From Saccharum officinarum (Eukaryota > Streptophyta > Magnoliopsida > Poales > Poaceae): a DNA stretch of 64,000 nt. Each line of letters opens with the position of its first letter. Position 1 is the stretch's first letter. A model generated the notes under the pieces. That model ran no database searches. It was not told the DNA's origin and was given only the letters and a program-made list of their open reading frames with translations. A program made the position numbers and the translations under genes. Location of the stretch: contig CM036158.1 in the NCBI GenBank assembly GCA_020631735.1, forward strand, positions 86,553,421 through 86,617,420. The letters run 5' to 3'. Positions 8,509 through 21,399 of the stretch are shown here, piece by piece.

Positions 8509-11500
8509 ATGGCGAATGCGAGCAAACACTTGCAGCCTTCAAGCAAAGCAGGCAATGATACCAAGTACCAGGGCACGTTGGTCGCTTCTCCAGCAAAGGT
8601 CATTTCACCTAAGTGTGTGAACCGCATTGTGCCATCAAAGCAACTGATCTTGGGTGGGGATTCAATAGGCCATGTGGCATCATTTCTAATTAAGGTCGTT
8701 GCTCTTGAGGCAGTCAGAAGAGTTTCTAAAGCAAGATGCCCTTTCATATGGAATACTGTTCAAGCTTTGCAAATTCTTGTGTATCCTCCATTTAGTTGGA
8801 TCCAAAGATGGGCACCACTCAAATTTCTTGTGCAGGGAATTCAGGTTATTTGATTCCTCAGCTCTCCAAAATGGATACTCTTTATTTTCAAAATTAGTTA
8901 GTGCTTTAGCAAATACCACGTGCTTAGATACTGTATTATTCGTTGACGTAGATGAAAGATAGATTAGGGAGAGGGAATGCTATTTTATTATACATTACTA
9001 CCTTCTTTCTACTGAGTTGATCGTAGTACTGTAGTACATCAACATTGTCTCATTTATTCACAATCTTACTAACATGTTCGGTTCTGATGTAAGTTATATA
9101 GTTTATTTTTGTTTCAAACATGGTGACCTGGAACAATTTTCTCTAGAAATTAACATAGATCCAGTAGCATTATCTTGTCAATAGGTTCTTAGGATGCTCA
9201 AATTTTCTTTCCATTCTGGCATATTTTTTAGCAGCCTTTTTTAGTTTCAACACTACAGCAACAAGAGCACTGTTTTAGGCATTTGCTCAATTGCATGTTT
9301 TACTTTTTGTAGCCTTGACAAACATTTTATCCGTCCTTTGAGCCCATGCCAAGTCAAACCATGACTGGTCCAGAGACCAGAGTTAATCTGTAGTGAAATG
9401 TTCTGACTCACACTCTTGTTTAATATATGAAGAATGAAGAATTCTACTTAGCTTATAGCTGGCATAAGACTAGGAGTTTGGTTTGGGGCATTGGGTGTTT
9501 TGCACAATGGGCTCCTTGCAACATCATCTGGCCTTCTAGACAGATTATGAAATCAAAAACATTTTCCTAAAATGTGGTAAGCGCTAGGCGAGGTGGCACC
9601 TAGCTCATAATCGCCATTAAGAGGGCTATGCAGCTAACTTTTATGACAGTGACAAAAAATGGACATGTCTTATTTAATGTACATTGCAGCACTTCACAAG
9701 ATATCCTGTACTTACTGTGGAACATCCCAAGTAAATTCATGTGATGAATGCGCTGTAGATGTCAATCAAATATCATTTGTATCTTTTCCCTTCAATACAT
9801 TGTTGGATACTTGAATGGGTTGCATAACACATTCCAAAACAGCATTTTATTTCCCCCAAAAAAAAGAGTTCCAAGTAACTGATGATTTGTTCTCTACCGC
9901 AGAAATTATCCATGCCACTGTTGTTTCTGTCAGTCACAACAACAGTAAGTGAGCTGTCTTCCAAGCATGACGATGAACCAGATAACAATACAGAACATTC
10001 TGAGACACCTTCTGAAACAAATGAAGTGGCATCAACTTCCGGCACAAGGTTGGTTAAAACTTGAGAAATAAGCCAATAAATATCTCTTAGTTTATACAGT
10101 GGTTTGCTGGTTTGTTGTCGCTGAATTATGATATCATACTATTCTAGTTCTTTTGGTATCCTATCACAGCAATTAGATAGTGGTATGAAAAGTGAAGCCG
10201 GAAGGATTGCGAATAATGCGTGGATGTATTGCATTGGCCCTCTCGGGCAGTATATAGAGAGTACATAGACTTGGGGGGCAAGACACCTCCCTGGATACTT
10301 ATGTCAATACCTCATTTACAATCCTAACTACCAAATATACTCTTAACAAAAAGAAGCCTGCCTTGTTTAATAACACAGTGGGTTTGACTTGTTTTAGCGA
10401 TGCTGCTGACGGCACAAAGGAAATCGTGCAAGAGAACTGGCTTGTGTTACTTTTCAGGGAGCTTGAGAAGCAAGGAATCACTTTGCCTGAGAGGTAACTT
10501 TCTGCTATATTCTTTGCTATTCATGTGCATCATATTTGGAACTATTGGAGTATTTGTCCTTGAGTTAGGATCTGAAACACTATGCAGCAGGCAAACAAGT
10601 TCATTGTACATTTTGCAGCGCTTTTTTACTGTACTTCTGAATATGGGGACATCAGTTTATCCTTAAGAAGACAACTTTGATAGAAGTGCAGAAATATGTT
10701 ACTGTCTATGTTATCTGTGTGAGGATAGACACAGCTTCTAAGTTCTCAATTTAATGAATTCTACACATTAGTTGTTATATTATGTTGGTAATCTTTTGAT
10801 CTTGCTTGCAATGCTATTATCTACAAATAAAGAAGATATATAATATCATTTCGTTTATGAATGCTATTGCCACAGTAAACAGTAGTCTTTTAATCAAGCT
10901 GCCTTTATTAGGAAGGTAGCACATGTCTGAAATGAGCATCCTAGTTCCACACAACTGAGTTTAGATGGATGTTTCAGGTTTACTGAAGATGAGTTGCGCA
11001 GATTTTATGTCGCTGCAAATGGTGATTTTTCAAGTTTACTCACTTCGGTTAAGAAGACAATTCGTTGGAGGGAAACGTTTCACATACTTACATTGCAAGA
11101 ACTTGATAAATGGTCTCACTTAGTCTTTTGGCATGGATTTGACACGATGCTTCGCCTTGTTTAGTAATTCGTCTCGGACTTGCATGCTCCAGCATACCAC
11201 CTCGTGATAGACCCCGTTTCGGGCAAGCAGTAGGTAATTTCCCAAACTGTTCTGTCTGTAAATTTATTTATGTTCTTGATGATTATCGTTCTCTACGTGA
11301 TAATGTCACTATGGCCTCAAAGTTTACTGCTGGGAAGTCAAACTCACATGTAGGGTGGGCAATGTTTTTCCTGCTTGCAGTAATCTGCTTCTTTCAATAG
11401 ATCTTTTCTGCTAGCAACATACCTTCTATCAGTGGAACTCTTAGGCTCAGTTTAGCATTATAGTGATTCTCAAAAACATATCCTTCTCTTTGTTTCTTAT

Positions 11501-13206
11501 TTTGGTATAGGCCTATTGGAATTAGTTGAAAACATTTCTTTGAATCGAAGTCTTACTGTAACCGTCAAAACTCAAATCGATAAAGATCCCTGTAACTCAG
11601 TAGACATAGTATAACAAAATGGGCGCTACCGCACTAGCATATGGCCTTTGTTGTGCTCCCTGCCTCTCCCTTGGTTTACTTACTACGGAGAAGGTATTAT
11701 GATTTGTTTTCACCTTTTGCTTCCTCTGATTGTTTGCAAGAAAAGTGGCTACTATCTCACTGATGTCTTTCAATTCAGTTTCTCAAATTGACCATGGTGT
11801 TATAAATTTGACCAATGAAGAAGATTCAAGAATTACCGTTTTGTTGGATTGCCATGGGATTTCTCCATTCAGATTTCCAATGCAAATGATGAGGTCATTT
11901 ATCACTGTAGTTCAAGAAAACTACCCAAATCGTCTTGGGGTATTGTTTGTTGTCCGCCTTCCTCCAGTTGTCAGAGTTATTGCACAGACATTTCTTCAAG
12001 TAAGATAATTATTACTCCCTACTTGCATCTCATGCTGCTGGTTTCGTATTGTGTATCCACTTCGCCTATTTTATTTGGTGATGAATATTTTTAGAACGAC
12101 CTGCTTTAGTTATGTCTATTATGTTACAAGGTGACAGAATATTTCAAGTTTTTAACTACAACTGATGTTCTTTTAATATGTCTAGAAGTGCATTATTGAT
12201 GATACACCATCAATTCATTGTAAGACCTGTAGTTTTCCTGACAACACAATATCTTTGTTCTAAACATGCATGTCAGTTCGTGTAGATATACTTTGTCAGC
12301 GATATACAAAATCTAGTGGCCACATGAAATCTTCACTCTCATATGGTAACTTGGAATGGTGATGAACATCATAATCTTGTCTTAATCCCAAACCCTAATG
12401 GATGCTGTGTATAATGGGGGGATGCCAATATTTGTAAAGATAGCACTTTGTATTTTTATCTACCTGTTATTAACTGGGTCCATCTTGTATATATAGATAT
12501 CATGTGGTGTTGTATAGATAAGATAAATAGTCATAATAATAAGTTTTTCATGATCTAGTTTGGTCAGTGATGGTTAGTGGGACTGGTACCTGATTCCTTC
12601 ATGAGCATGTCTGTTTAAAATTTTGAAACTCAATACTATTTATCCACTTCAACTTTTGTCTGATGCCAAAAGTTTCCTGCAACAATCGTTTGTTGACCAA
12701 AGTTTGTAATCTAATCAGGATACAATCCAACCAAGGTTCACTACAAGTTAAAATAATCTGTAGAAATGATCAGTTTAACTTAATAACTTTTCACTGGTAG
12801 ATCGCAACATCACATGGTACTTATAGCTTAATTCTATACAGGTTTTGAAACCATCTACAAAGCAGAAGTTACGTTTTGAGGGAGATTCGTACAAGAAGAC
12901 ATTGGCAGAGTTCTTGCAGGTTGTGCCAGCGTTTCTGGGCGGTAAATGCAGCTGCCCACAATGTGAGAAGCCTCGTGTTAGTTCAGTGATACAGGCAGGG
13001 AAGGGAGCAAGAACCAGCCTCGCTTGGTCAGCGTTGATGACGGATCGCCTGTCACAGACTTCGACTTCGATGAAGAAGAGATCCCATCAGCTTATAGCTG
13101 CGAGAACGCCATCAGGGCTGCAATTATCGGCCTGCTGATGGTGTGCATCTTCATCACATTTCTGGCTGGGATGAACGACCCTTCATCCGTTCCGCCCAGT
13201 GCCTGA
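8509..13206 (+). CDS. SEC14/CRAL-TRIO domain protein with C-terminal membrane anchor; two frameshifts
   Basis: Plant Sec14p-like proteins bind and exchange phosphatidylinositol and other lipids at membranes. Coding exons: 8509-8844, 9903-10048, 10398-10493, 10978-11233, 11779-11999 and 12842-13206. All introns are GT-AG and the phases agree. The N-terminal region is Ser/Glu-rich. Exons 3-4 have an alpha-helical CRAL-TRIO-N-like part (FTEDELRRFYVAA); exons 4-6 give the lipid-binding domain, including VLLDCHGISPFRF, NYPNRLGVLFVVRLPP and VPAFLGGKCSCPQC. The C-terminus carries one hydrophobic helix (AAIIGLLMVCIFITFLAG), a likely tail anchor. About 473 aa are expected. Two single-base losses break the frame: near 11154-11156 (a C run) and near 12999-13003 (a G run). 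Restoring one base at each site reopens the frame exactly, which fits homopolymer sequencing errors as well as a recent pseudogene. Start: ATG 8509 in good context (gcaATGG). Confidence 0.85.
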
Positions 13207-13400
13207 GAGCTATGGAATCGCCTACTCTCCTGTAGATCTTAGATTGTCAGTTGAGTAATAGAGTATATACATACATGTGTTGCTGCTAGGATGCTAGGGT
13301 GTTGTTTTCCTTGGCAACTTCTTCTCGGTTGTCGTCAGACCGCCATGATAGCGCTTTGTCTCAATATGAGCGCAGATGAATAATATCCTGTGCGTGGCAA
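13207..13400 (+). other. 3' untranslated region of the SEC14-like gene
   Basis: Follows the TGA at 13204-13206. Weak plant polyadenylation-like sequence (gatgaataatatcc) lies near 13375-13390. The end is an estimate. Confidence 0.4.
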
Positions 13401-14433
13401 ATGTTGGTTCACAGTTCAATTTGAGCCCTTCGATGCCTTTCTTAACGGGTTTGCTGTAGTAGGGCAATGTGATTTCTCGTTAGTTTTGGTCAAAGTTGTC
13501 AACCACAAAGCCACAACACACTGACTTGAATGGTTTTAGCTCTTTATATAGTTCATTCATATGTTGCGCTATGATAATCCTTTGCGTAGGGTGCACCGAC
13601 TAGCATTTTTCTCAAGAGAGCGAAGTGCTGCGCCGGCCCCCTCCCCATCTAGAGTTCTAGAGGCTAGACCGACTTCTTCACCTCCCTCGCCAACCTCGTC
13701 CAAAACCATAGTTGCCCTGTCCTTCCGTGCTGCAAGTGTAGGGCTGTTGCTTCGCTTTCACCTTTCCCTTCCTTTTCCACTCCCAGCTTACCACCGCCTT
13801 TCCTTGCCTTTTCCACTCCTACAGCGCTGAAATCCATGGAAAGCAAGCGAAAGGTGAAGAGTGGATCCTACTCTAGCGAGATGCGGTGAAGCACTAGTCT
13901 TATGTTCAAGTCATGGGCTAGGAAGAGCTGCGGAAGCATGGAGGGCGTCAACAATGGCGAGCCTACCACCGACATCAAGCTTTATGGCGAGGGGAGAGGG
14001 GCCGATGATGGGAGCATGAAGGGTGTCCTTAGTGGCAGAGGTGTGTATAGGGTGGCATCGCCAGGGAGAGGGGGAGCCGGAGGAGAAGTCATAAGTGAAA
14101 ATTTGGTTGGGAGGAGACATGCAAGAGGGATGAGGAAGTGAGGGAAAGGGATGGAGGAGGGACATTCCTGTCTTTTCGCATGGGTCCTTCATGATGGTAC
14201 GTTGAAATCTCGCGACACATACGCAAAAGTAGACATAATTGGTAATATTGCAAAAAAAAAAAAATTCCTCGATGGCAACTTTGCAAGAATATTTGATAGG
14301 ATAACTTTTGACTGTGCATAATTTGATAGAAATGCAATAAATTAAATATCCAGATGTCCAAACAGCTAAACAACCCTATGAGAATCGTTTTTAAGTTCTT
14401 AATAGATACAAATTACGTGTTTGTTGATCCATG
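13401..14433. other. stretch with no recognisable gene
   Basis: Short frames on both strands show no domain or family resemblance. Part (13600-14170) is GC-rich and could be decayed transposon or gene sequence; an A12 run lies near 14250. The stretch ends at the assembly gap. Confidence 0.45.
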
Positions 14434-14533
14434 NNNNNNNNNNNNNNNNNNNNNNNNNNNNNNNNNNNNNNNNNNNNNNNNNNNNNNNNNNNNNNNNNNN
14501 NNNNNNNNNNNNNNNNNNNNNNNNNNNNNNNNN
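14434..14533. other. assembly gap (100 N)
   Basis: Exactly 100 N, a common placeholder for a gap of unknown size. The 5' LTR and leader of the Tat-type element that begins on its right side are missing and may lie in it. Confidence 0.99.
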
Positions 14534-16026
14534 TATGACCCAACTCGCGAATGCTTCCATATCGATGGGGCTATTGCGTCGAATTCAGAGGATGAGGCAG
14601 CCGTTGGAGGAAGGAACGCCACGCCACCTCATGTTGAGCCCCCTGCTGCACGCGATGAAGCTCAAATCCTTGCGGACTAAGAAGTGCAACTCGAGCAAAT
14701 CCATGAACTACAAGATAGGCTCGACGAGGAACGAGAAAATCTACGCCTACTTCAGCAAACCCTCGAGCAAGAGCGCGCGGCATGCGCATACGGCGGAGGA
14801 GCTCGAGAAAGAGCTCGTGACGTCAATCGTCGCATCGTCGAGGATCAGGTGGGCGAACCCCCGATCTTTGACCGAGCCAGCCAGAATGTTGTCGCAGCTG
14901 CCATGCTTCTTCGTAACATGCCCGAGCCATCGAACCCCAAGGCCCGACGAGCCCGCGATGAAATCCAAGGACTCCTCGAGGCCACTGCCATGCAGCAAGC
15001 CGAGAGTTCCACCTCTAGGCGACGCGGGCTTGCCTCAGAGCAGCCTGCGGAGCCCTCCCGATAGGAGAGAGAGGCCTCGGTTCATCCCGAGCCCGCCCCC
15101 AGCAGAACAAGGTGGCCTCTGTCCGTGAGCGCATCGTCGATAACCGCGAACCTCGAGATGCCCGTGACAACATCAACGAGCGCCGTAAGCGCAAAAGTGG
15201 TGACGGTGCAGCTCGAGGCTACCACGAGTATAGAGGCGAGCGCTACGACAGCTCAGAGAATCAAAGCCCGTCACCTGAGCCACCAGGCCCTCGGGTCTTC
15301 AGCAAGGCCATTCACGAAACACTACTTCTGACTCGGTTCCGCCCCCCACGACTCTTACCAAGTATAACGGTGAAACCAAATCCAAACTTTGGCTCGCCGA
15401 CTTCCGCTTGGGTTGCCAATTGGGTGGGGCTACCGATGACCGGGCCATCATTCGACAACTTCCTCTGTTCCTATCGGACACCGCTCGAGCCTAGCTCGAG
15501 GACCTCCCACCTTGACAGATCCACAACTGGAGTGACCTGGTGAGAGTGTTCGAGGGGAACTTCAAGGGTACCTACATGCGCCCTAGTAACTCATGGGACC
15601 TCCGAAGTTGTAAACAAAAGCCAGGTGAATCCCTCCGGGACTACATCCGACGTTTCTCCAAACAACGCACCGAGCTTCCCAACATCACCGACTCCAACGT
15701 CATCATGGCCTTCCTCTCTAGTACCACCTGCAAAGAGTTGGTCCAAGAGTTAGGCCGTAGCACCCCATCACTGCCAACGGCTTGATAGACATCATCACCA
15801 ACTTCGCCGCCAGCGAGGAGGCGGTTAGTGCCATCTTTGGCAGTGACTAGGACAAGGGGAAGCACAAGGACGAGGATCTCACGAGCTCCAACTAGGGCTC
15901 GAAGAGGAACAACAACAACAAGAAGAAGAATCACCAGGGCAAACAAGAAGCCCTGGCAGACGACCTTGTCGCCGCTGCAGATCGCAAGAAACCTCGAGAA
16001 CCCCCGGCGAGGGCATTTTCAACAAA
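14534..16026 (+). pseudogene. Tat-type gag, broken
   Basis: A partial N-terminal Gag with a Glu/Arg-rich coiled coil (LDEERENLRLLQQTLEQERAA) is readable to 15063, where a stop occurs. A charged linker follows (RERIVDNREPRDARDNINERR). The conserved retrotransposon Gag core comes next, from about 15540 (VFEGNFKGTYMRPSNSWDL, KQKPGESLRDYIRRFSKQR). Parts lie in different frames, and a TAG at 15494-15496 fits a former Trp codon. No start is visible because of the gap. Structural capsid role inferred from the family. Confidence 0.75.
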
Positions 16027-16519
16027 ATGCTTAAAGAACCGTGTCCCTACCACAAAGAGCCCATGAACCACAACCTCGAGGACTGCCACATGCTCCAGAG
16101 GTACTTTGAAAGCCTAGGCATCAAGAAAGACGACAAGAAGGAGGATCCCAAGGGAGACGACAAGGACGAGAAGTTTCTCGAGATTCATGACTGTTTCATA
16201 ATATACGGAGGACCCTCGACGCGTCTCTCAACGCGGCAGCGCAAACGGGAACATCGAGAGGTCTTCTCCGTGCAACTTGTGACCCCTCTCTTCCTTGACT
16301 GGTTCGAGGTGGCCATCACTTTCGATCGTGATGACCACCCAGACTACATCCCTAATCCTGGAGTCTACCCACTCATCGTCGATCCCATCATCGCCAACAC
16401 ACACCTCACCAAGGTGCTCATGGACGGTGGCAGCAGTCTCAACATCATTTACGCCTAGACCCTCGACCTTCTGAGAATCGCAAGGACACACCTCCGACCT
16501 AGTGTCGGGGGCTTCCATG

Positions 16520-18966
16520 TGTAGGGTCGAGATGGCAGACTAGAGGGGGGTGAATAGTCCTTTCTAAAACTTAAACGAGTTGGCTAACCAAAACAAATGC
16601 AGAATTAAACTTATCGGTCTAGCCAAGACTACACCCCTCTAACTAAGTTCACAAGCACCTCACAAAGATCCTAATTAAGCAACTAAGATGCTTTCCTTAG
16701 CAAGAGCTCTCCTATTTAATTCTTAAGCAAGGTCACACAAACCTATGCACTAGTACTTTTCAAGCAAGAGGAGCTCCTACACAATTCTAGTAAGCAAAGC
16801 GCACAAAGCCTAAGCTCACTAGCAATCCTCAATAACAAGGCAACTAATGCCAAATTAGAGAGCGCAAAACACTTAGCTACACAAACTAAGCAATGTGACT
16901 AACAAGGTTACATAAACCAAATTAGTCACGCAAGCGGGAGCTTCTAGCTACACAAGCAAGAAGATAACTAGCAAGCTACACAAGCAAACTAGTTACGAGA
17001 GCAACTACACAAGCACAAGTATATATGAAAGTAAATACAAGCTTGTGTTGCATGAATGCAAACCACCGAGAAGAGTAGACAAAGTTGACACGGTGATTTT
17101 CTCCCGAGGTTCACTTGGTTGCCACCAAGCTACGTCCCCGTTGTGTCGACCAACACTTAGATGGTTCCTCGGTGTGACCCTCAAGTCACTTGCCCCTCAA
17201 GGCACGCCCCGCAAGGCACCGCAAGACACCACTCTCAAATGAGGTAACTCAATGACACGCTCAACTAGAGTTGCTCTTCACGATCCCCGCGGGGTGAGCA
17301 CAATCCCCCTCACAAAGCTTCTCCGGAACCTCGCACAATCTTCTTGCGAGCTTCGACGGAGCCACAAGCCACCAAGCCATCTAGGAGGTGGCAACCTCCA
17401 AGAGTAACAAGCACCACCGGCTTGCAACACGATCACCTAGTGCCACACGATGCAATCTCTCAAAGCAACGCACTAGAATCGCTCTCTCACTCGATCCGAT
17501 GAACACTATCAAGCATGAGTGAGTTAGAGGGCTCCCAAGCACTACCACACAAGCCACCAAGGCTAAAGTGTGCTCAGCTACCGGCCACGGCTGGCCAAGG
17601 CATCTATTTATAACCCCACGGTCAAATAGAGCCGTTACCCTTCACTGGGTTCTTTTCGGGATGACCGGACGCGCCGGTCATAACTGACCGGACGCGCTCA
17701 ACCGCGTCCGATCCTCCAACGGTCACTGACCCCAACGGTCAAAACAACGATCGGACGCGCCCCAGGCAACGACCGGACGCGCCCGTCAAAAGACCGGACG
17801 CGCCGCTTCGAACGACCGGACGCGCCGATCGCACTGACCCGCGCGCCCGCGAAGCAAAGACCGGACGCGCCCCTGGCAACGACCGGACGCGCCGATTGCA
17901 TGGCATCGCGCGCGCAACGACATGACCGGATGCGCACTTTGCAACGACCGGACGCGACAGTGCCCGCGTCCGGTTAGAGTCCAGTAAGCACCTTCAACGA
18001 TCGGACGCGCCTCGCGTCCGATCATCCTCGTGAACCGCAGTTCCCTCTGGGTGACTGACCGGACGCGCCGGTCCCCGAGTGACCGGACGCGCCGGTTACA
18101 AACCCTAACACCCGTGTCTGCGCAGTACTGACCGGACGCGTCCGGTCATACCATGACCGCGTCCGGTGCAGCGTCCGGTCACCTCTGTGACCTCTGTTCG
18201 CCTCCGTTTCTTTTCCGACTTCCGGCGTAGGGAGAGAGAGACCCAAACCCTCTCTACCGCTCAAACTTCATCGCCTTCGCAAATGTGCCAACACCAACAA
18301 GTGATCACCACCTTGTGCACGTGTGTTAGCATTTTCATAATCATTTTCGAAGGAATTAGGCACTCAACTTGCCTCGCCACTCGATCCTAACACGTATGCA
18401 CAGTTAGATCGCTCAAGTGGCACTAGATGACCGATATGCAAACAAGTTTGCCCCTCTTGATAGTACGGCCATCTATCCTAAACCCGGTCGTAAACTTCTC
18501 TACACACCTATGACCGTGAAATGGAAATGCCCTAGGTTATACCTTAGCCTTGCGCATTCCACTCCATCTCCTCCGACATTGATGCAACACATGCACCAAC
18601 CAATCACCAAATGATATGATTCACTTCATATCATCATGTGACCGTATTGGTTCATCGATCTTGACCTCACTTGCTCTTCACCGTTGCATTGGTCCGTCGG
18701 CGCCAAGTCTTGCCCAAGCTTCACCATCGCATGGTCCTTCGCTTCGAAGCCTCAACTTGCCCTTCACCTTCACAACCGGTCCTTCGAGTCAAGCCTCATC
18801 TTGATCTTCTCCATCTTGGTCACATGACTCCATGTCATGTCTCATATGCAATGAGCTCCTTCATGACACCATCACATGTGGACTAATCTCCTGTGTATCT
18901 CACATAACCACATATTAGTCCACCTAAGTTGTCACTCAATTACCAAAACCAAACAAGGACCTTTCA
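16520..18966 (-). mobile_element. solo LTR of a SIRE-type copia element
   Basis: 2447 bp from TGTAGGGTCGAG to GGACCTTTCA, flanked by CCATG at 16515-16519 and 18967-18971. It matches the LTRs at 31864 and 40720 at both ends (ctagaggggggtgaatag; ccaaaaccaaac) and in blocks such as cttagatggttcctcggtg. No internal region or second LTR is present, so unequal recombination removed the rest. A minus-strand TATAAATA lies at 17612-17605, with a GGACGCG array from 17663. Confidence 0.9.
17663..18181. repeat. CCGGACGCG palindrome array in the solo LTR
   Basis: Many copies of GACCGGACGCG or its inverse CGCGTCCGGTC, irregularly spaced. The array starts about 50 bp upstream (in element sense) of the LTR TATA box at 17605-17612. 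Confidence 0.85.
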
Positions 18967-19390
18967 CCATGGAGTTGTGCCAGAAAAACGAGCAGAGCCC
19001 GTCAGGCGGGTCGACCTGCATGTCTGTTTTGGTACTCCCGCCAACTTCAGGAAGGAAACTCTCACTTTCGAGGTGGTTGGGTTCCATGGGATATACCACG
19101 CCATTCTTGGGCGCCCCTGCTATGCCCGGTTCATGGTGGTCCCCAACTACACCTACCTCACACTCAAAATGCCTGGCCCTAATGGTGTCATCACTGTTGG
19201 GCCCTCCTATGAGCACGCCTATGAGTGCAACATGGAATACGTCGAGCACGAGGAAGCCGTCCTGGAGTCGGCAACCCTGGTGGCAAACCTCGACGGTTTG
19301 GCCAAAGAGATCCCTGACCCCAAACGCCATGCCGGCAACTTCGAGCCCACGAAAGACATCAAGCTCTTACCCTCGACCCCACTGATCTGA

Positions 19391-21350
19391 ACAGAAAGGC
19401 GTTGAGCATTAGCGCCACCCTCGATCCCAAATAGGAAGCAGTGCTCATCGACTTTCTCTGCGCAAACGTCGACATTTTTGCGTGGAGTCCCTCGGATATG
19501 CCGGACATACCCAGGGAAGTCGCCGAGCACGCCTTGGAGATCCGAGCCAGTTCCAGACCGATGAAACAACGCTTGTGCCGCTTCGACGAGGAGAAGCACA
19601 AGGTCATCGGTGAGGAGATCCATAAGCTTTTGAAGGCCGGATTTATCAAGGAGGTTCATCATCCCGAGTGGTTGGCTAATCCTGTATTAGTTAAGAAAAA
19701 GAATAGGAAATGGAGGATGTGTGTAGACTATACTAGTTTGAATAAAGCATGTCCAAAAATTCCTTTTCCTTTACCACGCATTGATCGAATCGTTGATTCT
19801 ACTGCGGGATGTGAAACTTTGTCGTTCCTAGATGCGTATTCCGGCTACCACTAGATCAAAATGAAAGAGTCTAACCAGCTCGTGACTTCGTTCATCACCC
19901 CCTTCGGCATGTATTGCTATGTTACTATGCCCTTCGGTCTACGAAACATAGGTGCTACGTACTAGCGATGCATGCAACACGTTTTTGGGGAGCACATCGG
20001 ACCCACCGTCGAGGCTTACGTTGATGACATCATTGTCATAACCAAGAGGGTCAGCAATTTGGTTGACGACCTCGACGTTGAGTTCAAGTGCCTTAAGACA
20101 AAAAACATTAAGCTCAACCCCGAGAAGTGCGTCTTCGGCGTTCCTCGAGGCATGCTCTTATGATTCATCGTTTCTGAACGTGGCATCGAAGCCAACCCAG
20201 AGAAAATTGTTGCAATAACCAAAATGAGCCCCATCTGTGATCTAAAGGTCATACAGAGGGTCATGGGCTGCCTCGTGGCCCTTAGTCGCTTCATTTCATG
20301 CATCGGCGAAAAGATGCTCCCACTGTATCGTCTCCTAAAGAAATTGGAACACTTTTCATGGACCCTCGAGGCAGAAGAAGCCCTTACAAAGCTCAAAGCT
20401 ACATTGTCTAACTCTTCGATCCTTGTCCCTCCGACCACAGGGGAACCCCTCCTGCTTTATGTCACCGCAATGACACAAGTGGTCAGCGTGGTCTTAGTTG
20501 TCAAGAGGGCAGAGGAAGGACACGCCTTGCTCATTTAGAGGCTAGTCTACTTCATCAGCGAGGTAATCTCAGAGACCAAGGTTCGCTACTCGTAAATCTA
20601 GAAGCTGCTATACGCCATCGTCTTGACGCGGCGCAAGCTTCGTCACTACTTCGAAGGCCACCCGGTGACCGTGGTTTCTTCTTTCCCCCTGGGAGAGATA
20701 GCTTAGAACCGGGAAGCCTCACGTAGGATAGCAAAGTGGACGGTCAAGCTCATGGGTGAGACCCTCTCTTATGCGCCGCGCAAAGCCATAAAATCTCAGG
20801 TGCTGATAGATTTTCTAGTGGAGTGGACCGACACTCAACTTCCTCAGATTCAGCTCCAAGCCGAACTTTGGACCATGTACTTCGACGGGTCGCTGATGAA
20901 AATAGGAGCCGGCGTGGGCTTTATCTTCATCTCGCCCCTTGGAGTCCACATGCGCTATGTAATTCGGCTTCATTTTGCTGCCTCCAACAACGTCACCGAG
21001 TACGAGGCTCTCATCGTGGGTCTGTGCATCGCCGTCAAACTCGGGGTCTGACACCTCGACGTTCGTGGTGACTCTCAGCTCGTGATTGACTAGGTCATGA
21101 AGAGCTCAAGCTGCCATGATCCCAAGATGGAAGCCTACTGCAAGGAGGTGTGGTGCCTTGAGGAAAAAATCCACGGCCTCGAGCTCAACCACGTTGCACA
21201 CAGATATAATGAAGCCACCGATGAACTCACAAAAATCACGTTTAATCGAGCCACGGTTCCACCTGACGTTTTCGCAAGGGATCTCCATCAACCTTTCATC
21301 GACACCAGGGCAAGTGGGGGGCGCCGACGGTCCATAACTCGACCCCCCAC
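19391..21350 (+). pseudogene. Tat-type reverse transcriptase and RNase H, broken by stops
   Basis: RT blocks in order: GFIKEVHHPEWLANPVLVKKK, RMCVDYTSLNKACPK, LPRIDRIVD, FLDAYSGYH, TPFGMYCYVTMPFGL and the catalytic YVDD box (AYVDDIIVIT, about 20014-20043). RNase H continues with FYFDG-type sequence (MYFDGSLMKIGAG) and EYEALIVGL. Stops occur at 19852, 19963, 20161, 20536, 20594, 20600, 20704, 21048 and 21091; several are TAG or TAA where Gln is expected. The protein would copy element RNA, but this copy cannot. Confidence 0.85.
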
Positions 21351-21399
21351 CTGAGGCGGAAGCTCCCTCGACCGGGGCTAAAGTCATGCAGATGGAAGG

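Larger units (their letters stand above)
16027..19390 (+). pseudogene. Tat-type zinc-knuckle and protease region, interrupted by a solo LTR
   Basis: The left part (16027-16519) has a Cys/His-rich motif (CPYHKEPMNHNLEDC) and the aspartic protease signature DGGSSLNI at about 16424-16447, followed by a TAG where homologues have Glu. The right part (18967-19390) continues the same frame (RVDLHVCFGTPANFRKETL, FHGIYHAILGRPCYA) once the solo LTR and one copy of its CCATG duplication are set aside. It joins the acidic linker before RT. Inactive. Confidence 0.75.

Noticed and set aside
17698..18264. A CRISPR-like look of short regular repeats in the solo LTR
   Set aside because: Spacing is irregular, repeats are about 9-15 bp and occur on both strands; this is a plant nuclear LTR.
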